A DNA stretch of 64,000 nt from a virus: the IMG/VR virus record IMGVR_UViG_3300035698_022389, positions 1 to 64,000 of that record. One strand, given 5' to 3'. The translations under genes and the position numbers were made by a program. This document shows positions 10,001-18,023 of this stretch, piece by piece. How positions within the stretch are numbered: the stretch's first letter is position 1; the number at the start of each line of letters is the position of its first letter. The notes under the pieces were generated by a model that had not been told where the DNA came from, ran no database searches, and saw only the letters and a program-made list of their open reading frames with translations.

Positions 10001-13000
10001 ATCAGTCTGTAACTGTTATCATCGAGCTTGACCCTAAAGGCAGAAAACAGGAGAAAGCAATCAGTTTGTACAACATCTGGCATCGGGACATTGAACGTCG
10101 TGCCTCTGTTGACCGCCTGGCTATCAAGTACGAAGCTCGTGTCAAAGAGCCTTGGAAGATGACTTTTAATGAATTCAGGAAATCTGTAAAAGTTCAGAGA
10201 GTTGAATGGAAAGCTGTCCAGACTTTCCAGGACTTCTTGAAGGCCAAACGGGTTAACCCATCAGATATTCCAACAGAAGCTGAGGAAGCAGATGCTATTG
10301 GTGGGTTGGTATTTAGGCGTCCTAATATGACAACTCAGCAAATAGGGCGTTTGAAGACATTAGTTCGTAAAAAATTGTATAAGGATAAATTATATAAGGA
10401 ATGGGGGACTACTGTTGATAGAGTTGAGTCCCGTTCAGATTTGGATTTAAGCAGGGCTGATGATAAAGCCTATTTGAGAGTTGAACATAAACGGGCAATT
10501 CGTAAAGCTCTCCATCATCGAAAACATGTCCCAGATAAAGTTTTGATTGAGTATCCTGAATTGACTGCTGTAGACAGGATTGCATCCAGGAGCTTAAAAG
10601 CTAAGGGTACTCATAACTTTTTACGGATAGAGAAACTTATGACAGATCTTCGTGAGGAATTACCACGAGGTTTTTATAGGAATACCCCTATAAAGGAAAG
10701 TCAAGTAAAAGATATTCAACGAAAAGCTCGTGCTTTGTATGATGCCCTTGTCTTTGATTTCGAGGGGACACGGGCTGCTTTCCTTTATAAAAAGAAAGCC
10801 CATCGTAAAATCGAGAATTTTCGTAAGTTCTTTTTAGCACTTACCAAAGTAACAGGTCCTGAAGAAATGATGGCATACCTCCAAAAATGGGGTGGTAAGA
10901 CTAAAGGGTACTTTGAAAAGTTTTGGGACTCCATGCGGTTTACTTTAGGTGTCATTCAAGCACTTGATGTGGAACGTATTGATTCTTTCTCAGTTGGTAA
11001 GTGGAATGTCTCATTATGGACATCTCCCCGTGCTGATTGGGATGATGGTAAGGTTGGTCGTTTGCAGTGGGTTTTGGACAGGGCTGATAAAATGACTACC
11101 TCTAAGGGGTTTGGGGGTGTGTCTTACGGTCGGGTAAATGCCTATCCCTCGGGTAATGTTCCAGTATCAGGGCATGGAAGTGGTTCAACCATGGCAATGT
11201 ATAACCCCTCAACTGATTTGGTCAGTTTGGGTGCAGGGAAAGATGTTAAGAGGACTCTCTTGGATTTAATCCATGAATTAGGTCATCGTTATTATTTCAA
11301 AAAAATGGGGTCACGGGGACGTGCCGCATGGGAGGAGTTTTTTGAAGCCTCTCAAGGTTCTCCCAATGTGGATAAGCTAATTGCCGATTGGGAAAGATAT
11401 GTTAAGAATGCAACTGGATGGGATGGTAAGAAATACGGTCGGTATCTGTTTCAGTATTACTCTTATTTGAAGAAAAAAGACCCTGAACAAACCATGTGGC
11501 TTGAAATGGTTGCAGATAAAATAGATATTAATGAGCCTTCCAATGCTTATGGTCCTAAAAAGGGGATTACCCCTGGCCTTGATCAGTTGATTGCACGTAA
11601 AGGGGAAGCTAATGTTTTCCTTCACCCTGTAACGGCTTACAGTGCTACAAGTCCATCGGAACTATTTGCTGAAACCTTCTCTCATGCAATCTTTTATGGG
11701 CCAAATACGATTCCCGAAATAGTCAGGGATGTGTTCAAGCGGGCAGCCCCTAAAGCAAAAATGGCCTCTGATAGGCAGATTAATCGCATTGCATCTAAGT
11801 TTCAGAAGAAAAAAGAAGTCCCTAAAGCAGATGGCAAAGGGACAACCACGGTCTATGAGTACAGTGAAGGTCAGATTCAGAATCGGAACAGGGACAAAGC
11901 CAAACGAATAGAGGCTCTTCGGGGGAAACTGGATAAACTCCATACGTCTATTAAGAAAGACCTGAAATCCAAAGATGAACAGACCTGGATGACTGCTCTG
12001 GCTATTGGGCTTATCAATGATACATTTGAGCGGGTTGGTAACTCAGGTTCAGCTAATGACGGCCATTTTGGTGTGACTGGCTGGCAGGCCAAGCATGTAA
12101 CTTTGGGGCCTGGAAAAGCTACTTTCAAATACGTCGGCAAATCAGGTGTGAGTCAGTCCAAGACAACCACCGATAATGGCCTTGTGAGTGCCCTGAAAGC
12201 AGCAATGGAGGGTAAGACGGGTTCTGACCCTATATTCAAGGCAGAGAGCTTCACAGTGGATTCAGGGAAGATTAACACCTATCTGAAGCCCTTTGACATC
12301 ACAGCTAAGGATGTCCGGGGTCTTCATGCTAACAGGCAAGTCCAGAAGGCTCTTAAATCCATCCGTTCTGCCGGTGGGAAATTACCAACGGATCCAAAGG
12401 AAAAAGAGAAGAAGTTGAAGGCTGAATTTCAGTCTGCCCTCGAACAGGCAGCAAAAGCTGTCGGTCATGAGGCTGCCACCTTGAAGAATCAGTATTTAGT
12501 TCCAGGATTGGAAGATAATTATCTGAAAGATGGGACTGTTAAAGAGAACTTGGCCAGACAGAAAAAGGCAACTAAAACCCACGGGGAAAGAGATGACGAG
12601 GAAACTGCTAAACTCGTAAAACCTCTCCCTAAGAAGAACCCTCCACGGTATGATCTTAGAAACGAACGGGTTAATGTGGATAAGGACAAGGATACAGGGG
12701 GCAATAAGGCTGATAATGATAAGGACATGAGCCTGAACTACAAGAGGGTTGCTATAGACCGTCTGGCTGACCGTTGGTTGAGACACGCTGTTGAGGCAAA
12801 GAAACCTGGGGATATCTGGAAAACGAACAAAGGTTATTCAGTTAAATTGGATGATGACACTATCCGACAGACGGACTCTGGGGCCAAGGCTAAAATTATA
12901 CTGGAGAAATTCCGTAGTGGGAAGAAACCCGAGGATGATCCGAGCGGGAAAAAGAAACCTCAAGAGGTACCTGGCAGTGTTGAGAAAGCTCTGATCAAAG

Positions 13001-14586
13001 TTGAGGAAGATAAAGCTCAAGCCAAAGTTGATGAAGCAGCTGCGAAGGCTGATGAAGTTCCTCAAGATGAAGAACCTGCTTCCAAGGAGGAAGCTATTTC
13101 AAAACAGCCTGAAATCTCGAAGTCAAAGAAACAGAAACGATTTGATGAGGTCGCTGCTGTTTATAATGGTTTTATTGTTGATATGGGGAAAGATAAACGG
13201 TTCAAATCCGTATTAAAAGAAATTAGTGATTTTGATAACCCACAGGAAGTTATGACAGCTTTCCAAACTCAAGTTACCGATATTAGGGCTGAGATAGATA
13301 AAGGAAACCTTTCTCCTGAAACCATTCAGGCTGCTTCAGATGCATTAGAAAACCCAGGTGGTGATGGCATGGCCAATGCCAAAATGGTTGGTCAGACTTT
13401 GGCATTGGCTATGATAGCCAAGAAATTAATAGCTAATCCTCTTTATAGAGGTGGTCAGTCTTCTGGTTTAGATGCTGAAGGTACGGTATCTGATTCCCGT
13501 GATCTAACAAAAAAAGCCAGGGAAACTGCAAATTATTACAGTTCCTTAACTCCGATTCTCCGACAGGAGGCTATTGCTGAAACTAAGAAGCTATTTACGG
13601 GGTTAGAGGGAGGTTCTACTCAGCGTCATGAATTGGATAAGTTAGCTGATGGTATTCATCATGCTGCTAGTGTTCAGGGAGATTACGATGATCCCCGAAG
13701 TGGTAATGCTTCTTTAAGGCCACCTCCAGGGCCAGGCCTTCGGAGTGTCTTGCAAGTTTTGGCCACTAAAGGTGAAGACCAGGATATTTTGGATATTATA
13801 GTAAATAGCTCAAAAGGTGGCCTGGGTTCAGATGATGCCAAGCTTAAAATCAAAAGTGCTTTGGACGATTTATCTGATGATGATTTGTATGAAGCTTGTG
13901 GTGGGGAAAATGGCCCAGATGCACTTACTATAGATTTGTTGCAGAATGGGGGTCTGTCTTCTAAGGAACTGGAATATGTTAAGGATATGTTAGTAGGTGG
14001 TTTGGTAGATAGTATTTCCTCTCATGATGAGATAACTGCCCGTATAACGCAGGGTGATAAAGTAATTCAACAGTTAGTAGACCTTGAAAAAACTCAAGAC
14101 CAAAAACCAGAAACTAAAACCCTAGGGGACTCTGAAAATTCAACCCTTCACGGGGACACAGAATATTGTTGGACATGTCCCCGTGAAGATGGAGCACCTT
14201 CTTCACAAGAACTGGTTAACAATATAGAAAATGGTGCCCGAAAGGAGACTGATGAGGAGCGGTTTAAGTTGGCTGAGTGTCTGAAAGAGGCTAAGAGTCC
14301 TGAGCGTAAGCAGAAGTGTCTCGATAAATTGAATAGGGTGCCCTTAGATAAATTAGCTAATGATAATGAGGATTTACGCCCAGAAGATCCTTGGCAGGAC
14401 GCATGTAATGTTTACCGTTTGAGCTTAGCCGAGGCTCGATTAAAGTTTTTTGAAGAAACTTTCGGTGAACTTCCTATAGATGACCCTTTTAAAGTCCAGA
14501 TTCAAACAGCAATCAAACTTTATGATGCTGAAGAGTTGGACAAAAGATACATCCGAGAGGGTGAGAAGTTAGGAAACTTATTTTAA
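7003..14586 (+). CDS. Giant polyvalent multi-enzyme protein: 2H phosphoesterase, nucleotidyltransferase, two HExxH domains, topoisomerase IB
   Basis: A protein of about 2,527 residues with recognisable modules in order. (1) A 2H phosphoesterase/LigT-like domain with two HxT motifs, HCTFLYI (47) and HATLEYI (138). (2) A CCA-adding enzyme/poly(A) polymerase-type nucleotidyltransferase: GGAVRN (223), DID (237-239), RREFTFNTL (330), EDPSRMIRAIKF (382). (3) HELAHRYW (807), a zincin-like site with a downstream EEHFCEAMALYA. (4) HELGHRYY (1424), with SELFAETFSHA near 1553. (5) Topoisomerase IB: RVGN (Arg1677), GKSG (Lys1713), DVRGL (Arg1772), VGH (His1822), QYLVP (Tyr1831). The rest is helical, charged linker. 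This architecture fits the 'polyvalent proteins' known from phages, thought to be delivered with the DNA. ATG 7003 is preferred over TTG 6991; neither has a clear ribosome site. Confidence 0.82.
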   Translation: MKPEKYFGAAYGKKTGDGTGVGLFIPLPEPLASQFPSLGDADTSPSHCTFLYIGAVNKDQEKLFLDTLTQVFTGWDKSVMGVLDYLDYFIHPEKERHVAVMKIRFNQRMDEIRWKLRDALIEVGIHVDDGFPLVYQPHATLEYIGCLDTPYVGTVPSGSWTFNSIEVWGLPKLHVIPFQQTPTDRMASKYIASLKHQTSIELMKFLANAVNKLGAGRHVYVVGGAVRNFIISEPIKDIDIVVDSIGAGKDSAWLAKKLQKAIPTRTNLVTNQYGVAIITIKDDWFIGDSNLKGETIEIANARKESYGGVDGKGYKPHMVEPSTIQEDVVRREFTFNTLLWQMSELANGPEKAEILDMTGCGRKDLDEGMMRCPSNPNKTFTEDPSRMIRAIKFLIKYGFKIAPDVKAAIKRNAPKLKNIPSGHLSNMIVNLFFEPGYGSKALVEMKKLGLLDVVQEIAVKDKSFREALANWSDRSAKIDFLFELMDYNMPTGRRLKFLSKADLVKLRDITAPMSSDETERLIAPLEQPGKLVNMKALISEFGLKGQEIRQLTDVIRQAILKDPRMVMTPARLERETRKHMGKTAKVYTEADLFPALRKFEDAVEQLDKYYAIIHVYVESLGDKGGEKQLQLAFERGVRRYWEYVINAGAELSRIVLDQKAIPAGQAKKIEMAARLFMSALRFPKKFDNWMKKNTRHIKYLEEAAKKWKDKEEGDELFKIGPFDVHNTIGASDKDLEGIKTLVSKGISLVKKASGALTGYKKTLYGDVFVVGKLLKSHTMAWYEIGDDSVYMRLMKKVDYDDLQSLLHELAHRYWRKFLSHGVKTRWHVHHNAVGGSMAGKVDMPEVGDILPFSVNKTKKPKVLGIESGVYILEARSGNPLAVQKMTLYKWMQQEQKTGKYPTRYAATDAEEHFCEAMALYALGKLGPEHVKALEESLTGKEDELSFIQKDVAAMTDQAIERVAKGFKKRASYFRAGDPIFFGKYKNKKGIIKGFGQNSKNQSVTVIIELDPKGRKQEKAISLYNIWHRDIERRASVDRLAIKYEARVKEPWKMTFNEFRKSVKVQRVEWKAVQTFQDFLKAKRVNPSDIPTEAEEADAIGGLVFRRPNMTTQQIGRLKTLVRKKLYKDKLYKEWGTTVDRVESRSDLDLSRADDKAYLRVEHKRAIRKALHHRKHVPDKVLIEYPELTAVDRIASRSLKAKGTHNFLRIEKLMTDLREELPRGFYRNTPIKESQVKDIQRKARALYDALVFDFEGTRAAFLYKKKAHRKIENFRKFFLALTKVTGPEEMMAYLQKWGGKTKGYFEKFWDSMRFTLGVIQALDVERIDSFSVGKWNVSLWTSPRADWDDGKVGRLQWVLDRADKMTTSKGFGGVSYGRVNAYPSGNVPVSGHGSGSTMAMYNPSTDLVSLGAGKDVKRTLLDLIHELGHRYYFKKMGSRGRAAWEEFFEASQGSPNVDKLIADWERYVKNATGWDGKKYGRYLFQYYSYLKKKDPEQTMWLEMVADKIDINEPSNAYGPKKGITPGLDQLIARKGEANVFLHPVTAYSATSPSELFAETFSHAIFYGPNTIPEIVRDVFKRAAPKAKMASDRQINRIASKFQKKKEVPKADGKGTTTVYEYSEGQIQNRNRDKAKRIEALRGKLDKLHTSIKKDLKSKDEQTWMTALAIGLINDTFERVGNSGSANDGHFGVTGWQAKHVTLGPGKATFKYVGKSGVSQSKTTTDNGLVSALKAAMEGKTGSDPIFKAESFTVDSGKINTYLKPFDITAKDVRGLHANRQVQKALKSIRSAGGKLPTDPKEKEKKLKAEFQSALEQAAKAVGHEAATLKNQYLVPGLEDNYLKDGTVKENLARQKKATKTHGERDDEETAKLVKPLPKKNPPRYDLRNERVNVDKDKDTGGNKADNDKDMSLNYKRVAIDRLADRWLRHAVEAKKPGDIWKTNKGYSVKLDDDTIRQTDSGAKAKIILEKFRSGKKPEDDPSGKKKPQEVPGSVEKALIKVEEDKAQAKVDEAAAKADEVPQDEEPASKEEAISKQPEISKSKKQKRFDEVAAVYNGFIVDMGKDKRFKSVLKEISDFDNPQEVMTAFQTQVTDIRAEIDKGNLSPETIQAASDALENPGGDGMANAKMVGQTLALAMIAKKLIANPLYRGGQSSGLDAEGTVSDSRDLTKKARETANYYSSLTPILRQEAIAETKKLFTGLEGGSTQRHELDKLADGIHHAASVQGDYDDPRSGNASLRPPPGPGLRSVLQVLATKGEDQDILDIIVNSSKGGLGSDDAKLKIKSALDDLSDDDLYEACGGENGPDALTIDLLQNGGLSSKELEYVKDMLVGGLVDSISSHDEITARITQGDKVIQQLVDLEKTQDQKPETKTLGDSENSTLHGDTEYCWTCPREDGAPSSQELVNNIENGARKETDEERFKLAECLKEAKSPERKQKCLDKLNRVPLDKLANDNEDLRPEDPWQDACNVYRLSLAEARLKFFEETFGELPIDDPFKVQIQTAIKLYDAEELDKRYIREGEKLGNLF
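7135..7440 (+). other. 2H phosphoesterase domain within the giant protein
   Basis: Two HxTxxxI signatures about 91 residues apart (HCTFLYI and HATLEYI) define the two-histidine phosphoesterase superfamily. Members open 2',3'-cyclic phosphates or process 2'-5' linkages in RNA. Both His and Thr of each motif are present, so the site looks intact. Confidence 0.85.
7650..8310 (+). other. tRNA nucleotidyltransferase / poly(A) polymerase-type domain within the giant protein
   Basis: The head-domain signature GGAVRN followed 9 residues later by DIDIVVD, then RREFTFNTL and EDPSRMIRAIKF, is the order found in class II CCA-adding enzymes and bacterial poly(A) polymerases. Both catalytic Asp residues are present. 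Whether it adds CCA, only A, or another tail cannot be read from sequence alone. Confidence 0.9.
11850..12545 (+). other. Topoisomerase IB catalytic domain within the giant protein
   Basis: The five catalytic residues of poxvirus/bacterial topoisomerase IB have matches in order: Arg in FERVGN, Lys in YVGKSG, Arg in AKDVRGL, His in AVGHEA and Tyr in KNQYLVP. The His-Tyr spacing is 9, the same as in the vaccinia enzyme. Surrounding text (FGVTGWQAKHVTL, FDITAKDVRGLHA) also matches the family. It would relax or transiently nick duplex DNA. Confidence 0.85.
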
Positions 14587-14691
14587 GAAGTAAACTTTTT
14601 CAATCTTTCATCTATATTTGAGGATACCTAAGTAGAGGGCATAGTGCGCCTCGTTTTAACTTGAGTATGGATGACCTTACAAGGAGGACAT
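14587..14691 (+). promoter_or_regulatory. Intergenic leader before the acidic repeat protein
   Basis: About 105 bases with no gene. Its only clear element is the strong ribosome site AAGGAGG at 14681-14687, which fixes the start of the next gene at 14692/14695 and not at the upstream ATG 14671. No convincing promoter or terminator was seen. Confidence 0.5.
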
Positions 14692-15735
14692 ATGATGACT
14701 ATGACGTTGACTAAAAAGGGCGCACGGCAAGTGACTGAAACATTGGATAAGGTTGCAACCTTATTTCAGAATGACCACAAAACCCTTGGGATTGACCCAA
14801 AAATTGCCACTGATTTTGCTCACCGTTGTGATGTTCTTTCCGACCATGTTGAGAAACGTGCCGGAATTAACCGTACAGCTCTGACAGAATACGATCCTGT
14901 AAAAGAAACAGGATTCAATCCCGAAGAAATCGGGATTGAAAGATCGGGTCCCCTTGAAATGGTGGATTCAGATGAACCTTTCATGAACGGTGAGTTCACT
15001 CAGCAAGAGAATCGTGAACTTCGTTATGACCAGCAAAGTGGTAAACTCGGTCCAGACCGTACTACTCTTGCCCCACAAAACATTCCTGCAGGCAAACAAG
15101 CATTCGAGAAAATGGGTCGTGAAACTGTCATCAACAAGATGAGTATGATGAATGACACTCTGCATAATACAGCTTTGAAATTAGCTGCACTTAACCAAAG
15201 CATTTTGGCTGATGGTGTGACTAAGCTAGCCCAAGCTGTGATGGATACCCAAGTAGGCATCTCTCTCGGTATCGTGACTGCTGCTCAAAGCACTGAAATC
15301 ATGGATTCTTTCGAACTTGTGATGCCTCACATTGCTGCTGTAAGTCCTCAAACTCAGTCTAAAGTTGCTAGGATGATTGATCTTGCACTTCATATCGCAA
15401 AAAAAGCGGAAGAAGATGAAGATAATGACGACAAGAAGGACGACAAGAAGGACGACAAGAAGGACGACAAGAAGGACGACAAGAAGGACGACAAGAAGGA
15501 CGACAAGAAGGACGATAGTGGCAAATCTTTCTTTGAGAAGATGGAAGAAGCCAAGGCTAAGAAAAAGGCCAAGAAATCTGGTGAAGATGAAGATGACCTT
15601 GATGATGATGATGATGTAGAAGGCAAAAAGAAAGCAGCTAAGAAGTCTGATGAAGATTCAGAAGCTGAAGAGGACGATGATGATGTGGAAGGTAAAAAGA
15701 AAGCCTCTCACGGATTCATTCTGAACGCTGACTAA
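14692..15735 (+). CDS. Probable head morphogenesis protein with DDKK repeats and acidic/lysine tail (347 aa)
   Basis: The N-terminal two thirds is a helical soluble domain (TETLDKVATLFQNDHKTLGIDP...). From residue ~246 it becomes low complexity: seven perfect DDKK units (12-base GACGACAAGAAG repeats, 15427-15510), then acidic blocks ending in VEGKKKA. Very similar VEGKKKA/KKSDED blocks occur in the acidic protein encoded at 18023. It lies just ahead of the protease gene and may act as a prohead core or scaffold component; this is inferred from position and charge only. Start chosen at the ATG behind AAGGAGG. Confidence 0.7.
   Translation: MMTMTLTKKGARQVTETLDKVATLFQNDHKTLGIDPKIATDFAHRCDVLSDHVEKRAGINRTALTEYDPVKETGFNPEEIGIERSGPLEMVDSDEPFMNGEFTQQENRELRYDQQSGKLGPDRTTLAPQNIPAGKQAFEKMGRETVINKMSMMNDTLHNTALKLAALNQSILADGVTKLAQAVMDTQVGISLGIVTAAQSTEIMDSFELVMPHIAAVSPQTQSKVARMIDLALHIAKKAEEDEDNDDKKDDKKDDKKDDKKDDKKDDKKDDKKDDSGKSFFEKMEEAKAKKKAKKSGEDEDDLDDDDDVEGKKKAAKKSDEDSEAEEDDDDVEGKKKASHGFILNAD
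15427..15510 (+). repeat. Seven tandem 12-bp repeats encoding DDKK
   Basis: GACGACAAGAAG is repeated seven times without interruption inside the coding frame. Such a perfect array should change copy number easily by slippage. Confidence 0.95.
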
Positions 15736-15756
15736 ATCATCTACAAGGAGCATCTC

Positions 15757-16407
15757 GTGGCAAAAACAGCAGCTATCGTCAATTATCAAATCCGGGGAGC
15801 ACAGTTCGCTGTTGGCGATGTGGTTTACCCGTTTTTGGACGGCAGTTCTGACTTGAACGGTCGAGTTGTAGCCGTATGGCCAGCCATTGGCATGGTAGAT
15901 GTGGAATGGCCTCACGGGTCGGAACGTCTTCCTGTTGAAGATATTCAGAAAATATCTCCTGATTCTTTCTATCAACCCCCTGAAGTGGCACCTGGTGAAA
16001 GTAGTGTACCCGGTGGTGCTGAAAGTGTCCCTGTATCAACGGGTCCTTCGGAAAAAGCTGTTATTCCTGAAGAGGAACAAGTAACTCGGTTGACTGCTGC
16101 TTTCATCAAAAAAGCTGTATGGCAGAATTCCCAATTACCTGAATTCCGACGAAGACTTGGCCTTTATTGGGCTTCTCGTGACCGACGGTATAGAGCCCGA
16201 AAAATTGAATTGGGTGACGGTGTTTATCATTGTCCAAAGTGTGCTGGGGTTGAATTACGGAAAGCCATCTATAAACGACGTGCAGGTGAAAGCTTGCATT
16301 TATTAGGTTGCCCAAATTGTCTGTTCCTTATCAAGAAATCTGACATTATAGGTGACCCAACTTATACTGAGTTTGACATTACACCCAATCGGAAACGGAG
16401 GTTGTAA
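15757..16407 (+). CDS. Virion-region protein with SH3-like and zinc-ribbon segments (216 aa)
   Basis: It starts with GTG behind AAGGAG (15745-15750). Residues ~10-60 form a small beta domain of KOW/SH3 type (FAVGDVVYPF...GRVVAVWPAIGMVDVEWP). The C-terminal part has a four-cysteine zinc ribbon, YHCPKCAG and LGCPNCLF. Between them lies a linker with LTAAFIKKA, resembling LTAAVRKRA in the protein at 18023. Its gene overlaps the protease start by one base. It is likely a structural or assembly accessory protein; specific role unknown. Confidence 0.7.
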   Translation: MAKTAAIVNYQIRGAQFAVGDVVYPFLDGSSDLNGRVVAVWPAIGMVDVEWPHGSERLPVEDIQKISPDSFYQPPEVAPGESSVPGGAESVPVSTGPSEKAVIPEEEQVTRLTAAFIKKAVWQNSQLPEFRRRLGLYWASRDRRYRARKIELGDGVYHCPKCAGVELRKAIYKRRAGESLHLLGCPNCLFLIKKSDIIGDPTYTEFDITPNRKRRL

Positions 16408-18023
16408 TGGCATTCATGAAGTATGCAACAGCTACCGTTGTTCAACCACATGTATCGGCCAATGTTTGGAGTAATATTCGGACGGCAGGGGATGTGGCCA
16501 GGTCTGGTGGAAACTTGGACAAGAATCTTATTGTTCGGGCTTCCGACTTGTTTGAGCAGGACTTTAAACCGAGTGAGTACCTCTTAACTCATGCTACTAT
16601 TATTGCTTCAGTTGACACATTTGCTCCAGTAGGATCAAAGGTTGGTTCTCAACTGGTGGATGGCTTCCAGGTCAATCGTAAGTACCCTGACTTTAGAATC
16701 ACAGCAACCACTGATAAATTTATCAACAATAATAGTGATGCCTGGTCACGAGATGTCCTCATGAAGTCCTATCAGACTTTCGTGGGGGGTCATAATTTCG
16801 TGGAGCATATTCAGGTGGAGGAGTTATCCCGGGGACGAATCATTGATGCCGTGTCTCGTGATATTGGTGATTCCATCTATGTTGACATCCTTATTGCTAC
16901 AGATAGAAAACACACAGACCTGATTCAAGCAATTGAAAATGGGAAAATGTCAACCTTATCGATGGGTTGTTCTGTCGACGGGACTATTTGTAGTAAGTGT
17001 GGGCATTGGGCAGCTGATGAAACCGAAATGTGCCCACATATCAAATACGAGAAGGGGAATACATTCTTTGATAACCAGGGGCGTCAGTCACGGGTAGCCG
17101 AACTTTGTGGGCATGGTACAATAGACCCACATGGTGGCGTTCATTTCGTTGAAGCCTCTTGGGTAGAGCAACCTGCATTTACTGGGGCTGTTTTACGGAA
17201 TGTGTTGGAGCCTACTCCTATTACAACTGCTAAAGTACAAGAAGTTTTGGCTTCAGTACCACCTCAATGGTCGGAGACTGACTATTTGAAGGTTGCTGGC
17301 TTCATGCCCCTCGTTGAAGAAGTGCTCGACACCAAAGTAATTGATAATGTTGGGCAAATCCGTCATGACGGGGCTTTAGTGGGGGCCATTGGCAAAACTC
17401 AACGTGCTGCCATTTATGGTTCCGCAGACCCCTTCCTGGCAGGTTGGGACGATGAGGGTGTTGAAGAGGGGGCTGAAGAGGGGGCTGAAGAGGGGGCTGA
17501 AGAGGTCAGTGATACACCTCCAACTGGAGAGCCTGCTAAGAGTCCTTTAGAGGATGCTGAAGAAGATCTTGAAAAACATTTAATGAACCGAGTAGTTCAA
17601 AGAATGAAAGACAAGATGAAGGATAAAGTTGTGGATGATGCTATTGGTGGGGAATCCTCAATGGCTCCAAATGACACCCTTATTAAAGAAGGCTCTGCTG
17701 GTAGGATGTACAAAGCAGCTTTGAATACGATTGTTTGGAAAACAGCAAGTGATGCTGATCTGGTGAATTCCTTAGCTGAGTATCATCAGAATATAGGTAT
17801 TGACATTCCTGTGGACATCTACAGGGCGTCATTAGTAGTAGGGTACCATAAGAAATATAGTTCGGTTGATTCGTTCTGGGATGCTTGCTGCCGAGTTCTA
17901 GGACGTGTGCCGAATCATTATGAGGCTAAAACAATTTTACGAATTTCCAAATTGTTGACCCAGAGAAAGTCTTTGGGCTGCAATTCTTCTCACTCAGGCA
18001 GTCGCTATAAGGAGGATCAGTAA
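16407..18023 (+). CDS. Probable prohead maturation protease (538 aa)
   Basis: The N-terminal ~260 residues resemble large-phage prohead serine proteases: TFVGGHNFVEH, SRGRIIDAV, VDILIATDRKHTDLIQAIENGKMSTLSMGC, then a Cys/His pair (CSKCGHWA and CPHIKYE) and EASWVEQPAFTGAVLRN. The catalytic His is probably in GGHNFVEH and the Ser in LSMGC. The C-terminal half is a helical extension with an acidic GAEE repeat (three exact 12-base units, about 17466-17501), as expected for a protease that also acts in the prohead core. It is translated from TAATG overlapping the upstream gene, with GGAGG just before. Order protease, acidic protein, major capsid protein supports the call. Confidence 0.75.
   Translation: MAFMKYATATVVQPHVSANVWSNIRTAGDVARSGGNLDKNLIVRASDLFEQDFKPSEYLLTHATIIASVDTFAPVGSKVGSQLVDGFQVNRKYPDFRITATTDKFINNNSDAWSRDVLMKSYQTFVGGHNFVEHIQVEELSRGRIIDAVSRDIGDSIYVDILIATDRKHTDLIQAIENGKMSTLSMGCSVDGTICSKCGHWAADETEMCPHIKYEKGNTFFDNQGRQSRVAELCGHGTIDPHGGVHFVEASWVEQPAFTGAVLRNVLEPTPITTAKVQEVLASVPPQWSETDYLKVAGFMPLVEEVLDTKVIDNVGQIRHDGALVGAIGKTQRAAIYGSADPFLAGWDDEGVEEGAEEGAEEGAEEVSDTPPTGEPAKSPLEDAEEDLEKHLMNRVVQRMKDKMKDKVVDDAIGGESSMAPNDTLIKEGSAGRMYKAALNTIVWKTASDADLVNSLAEYHQNIGIDIPVDIYRASLVVGYHKKYSSVDSFWDACCRVLGRVPNHYEAKTILRISKLLTQRKSLGCNSSHSGSRYKEDQ

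Noticed and set aside
15377-15626. Long overlapping frames on both strands across the DDKK repeats
   Set aside because: They arise because the 12-base repeat has no stop codon in several frames. They lack ribosome sites and read as simple Arg/Thr or Ser repeats.
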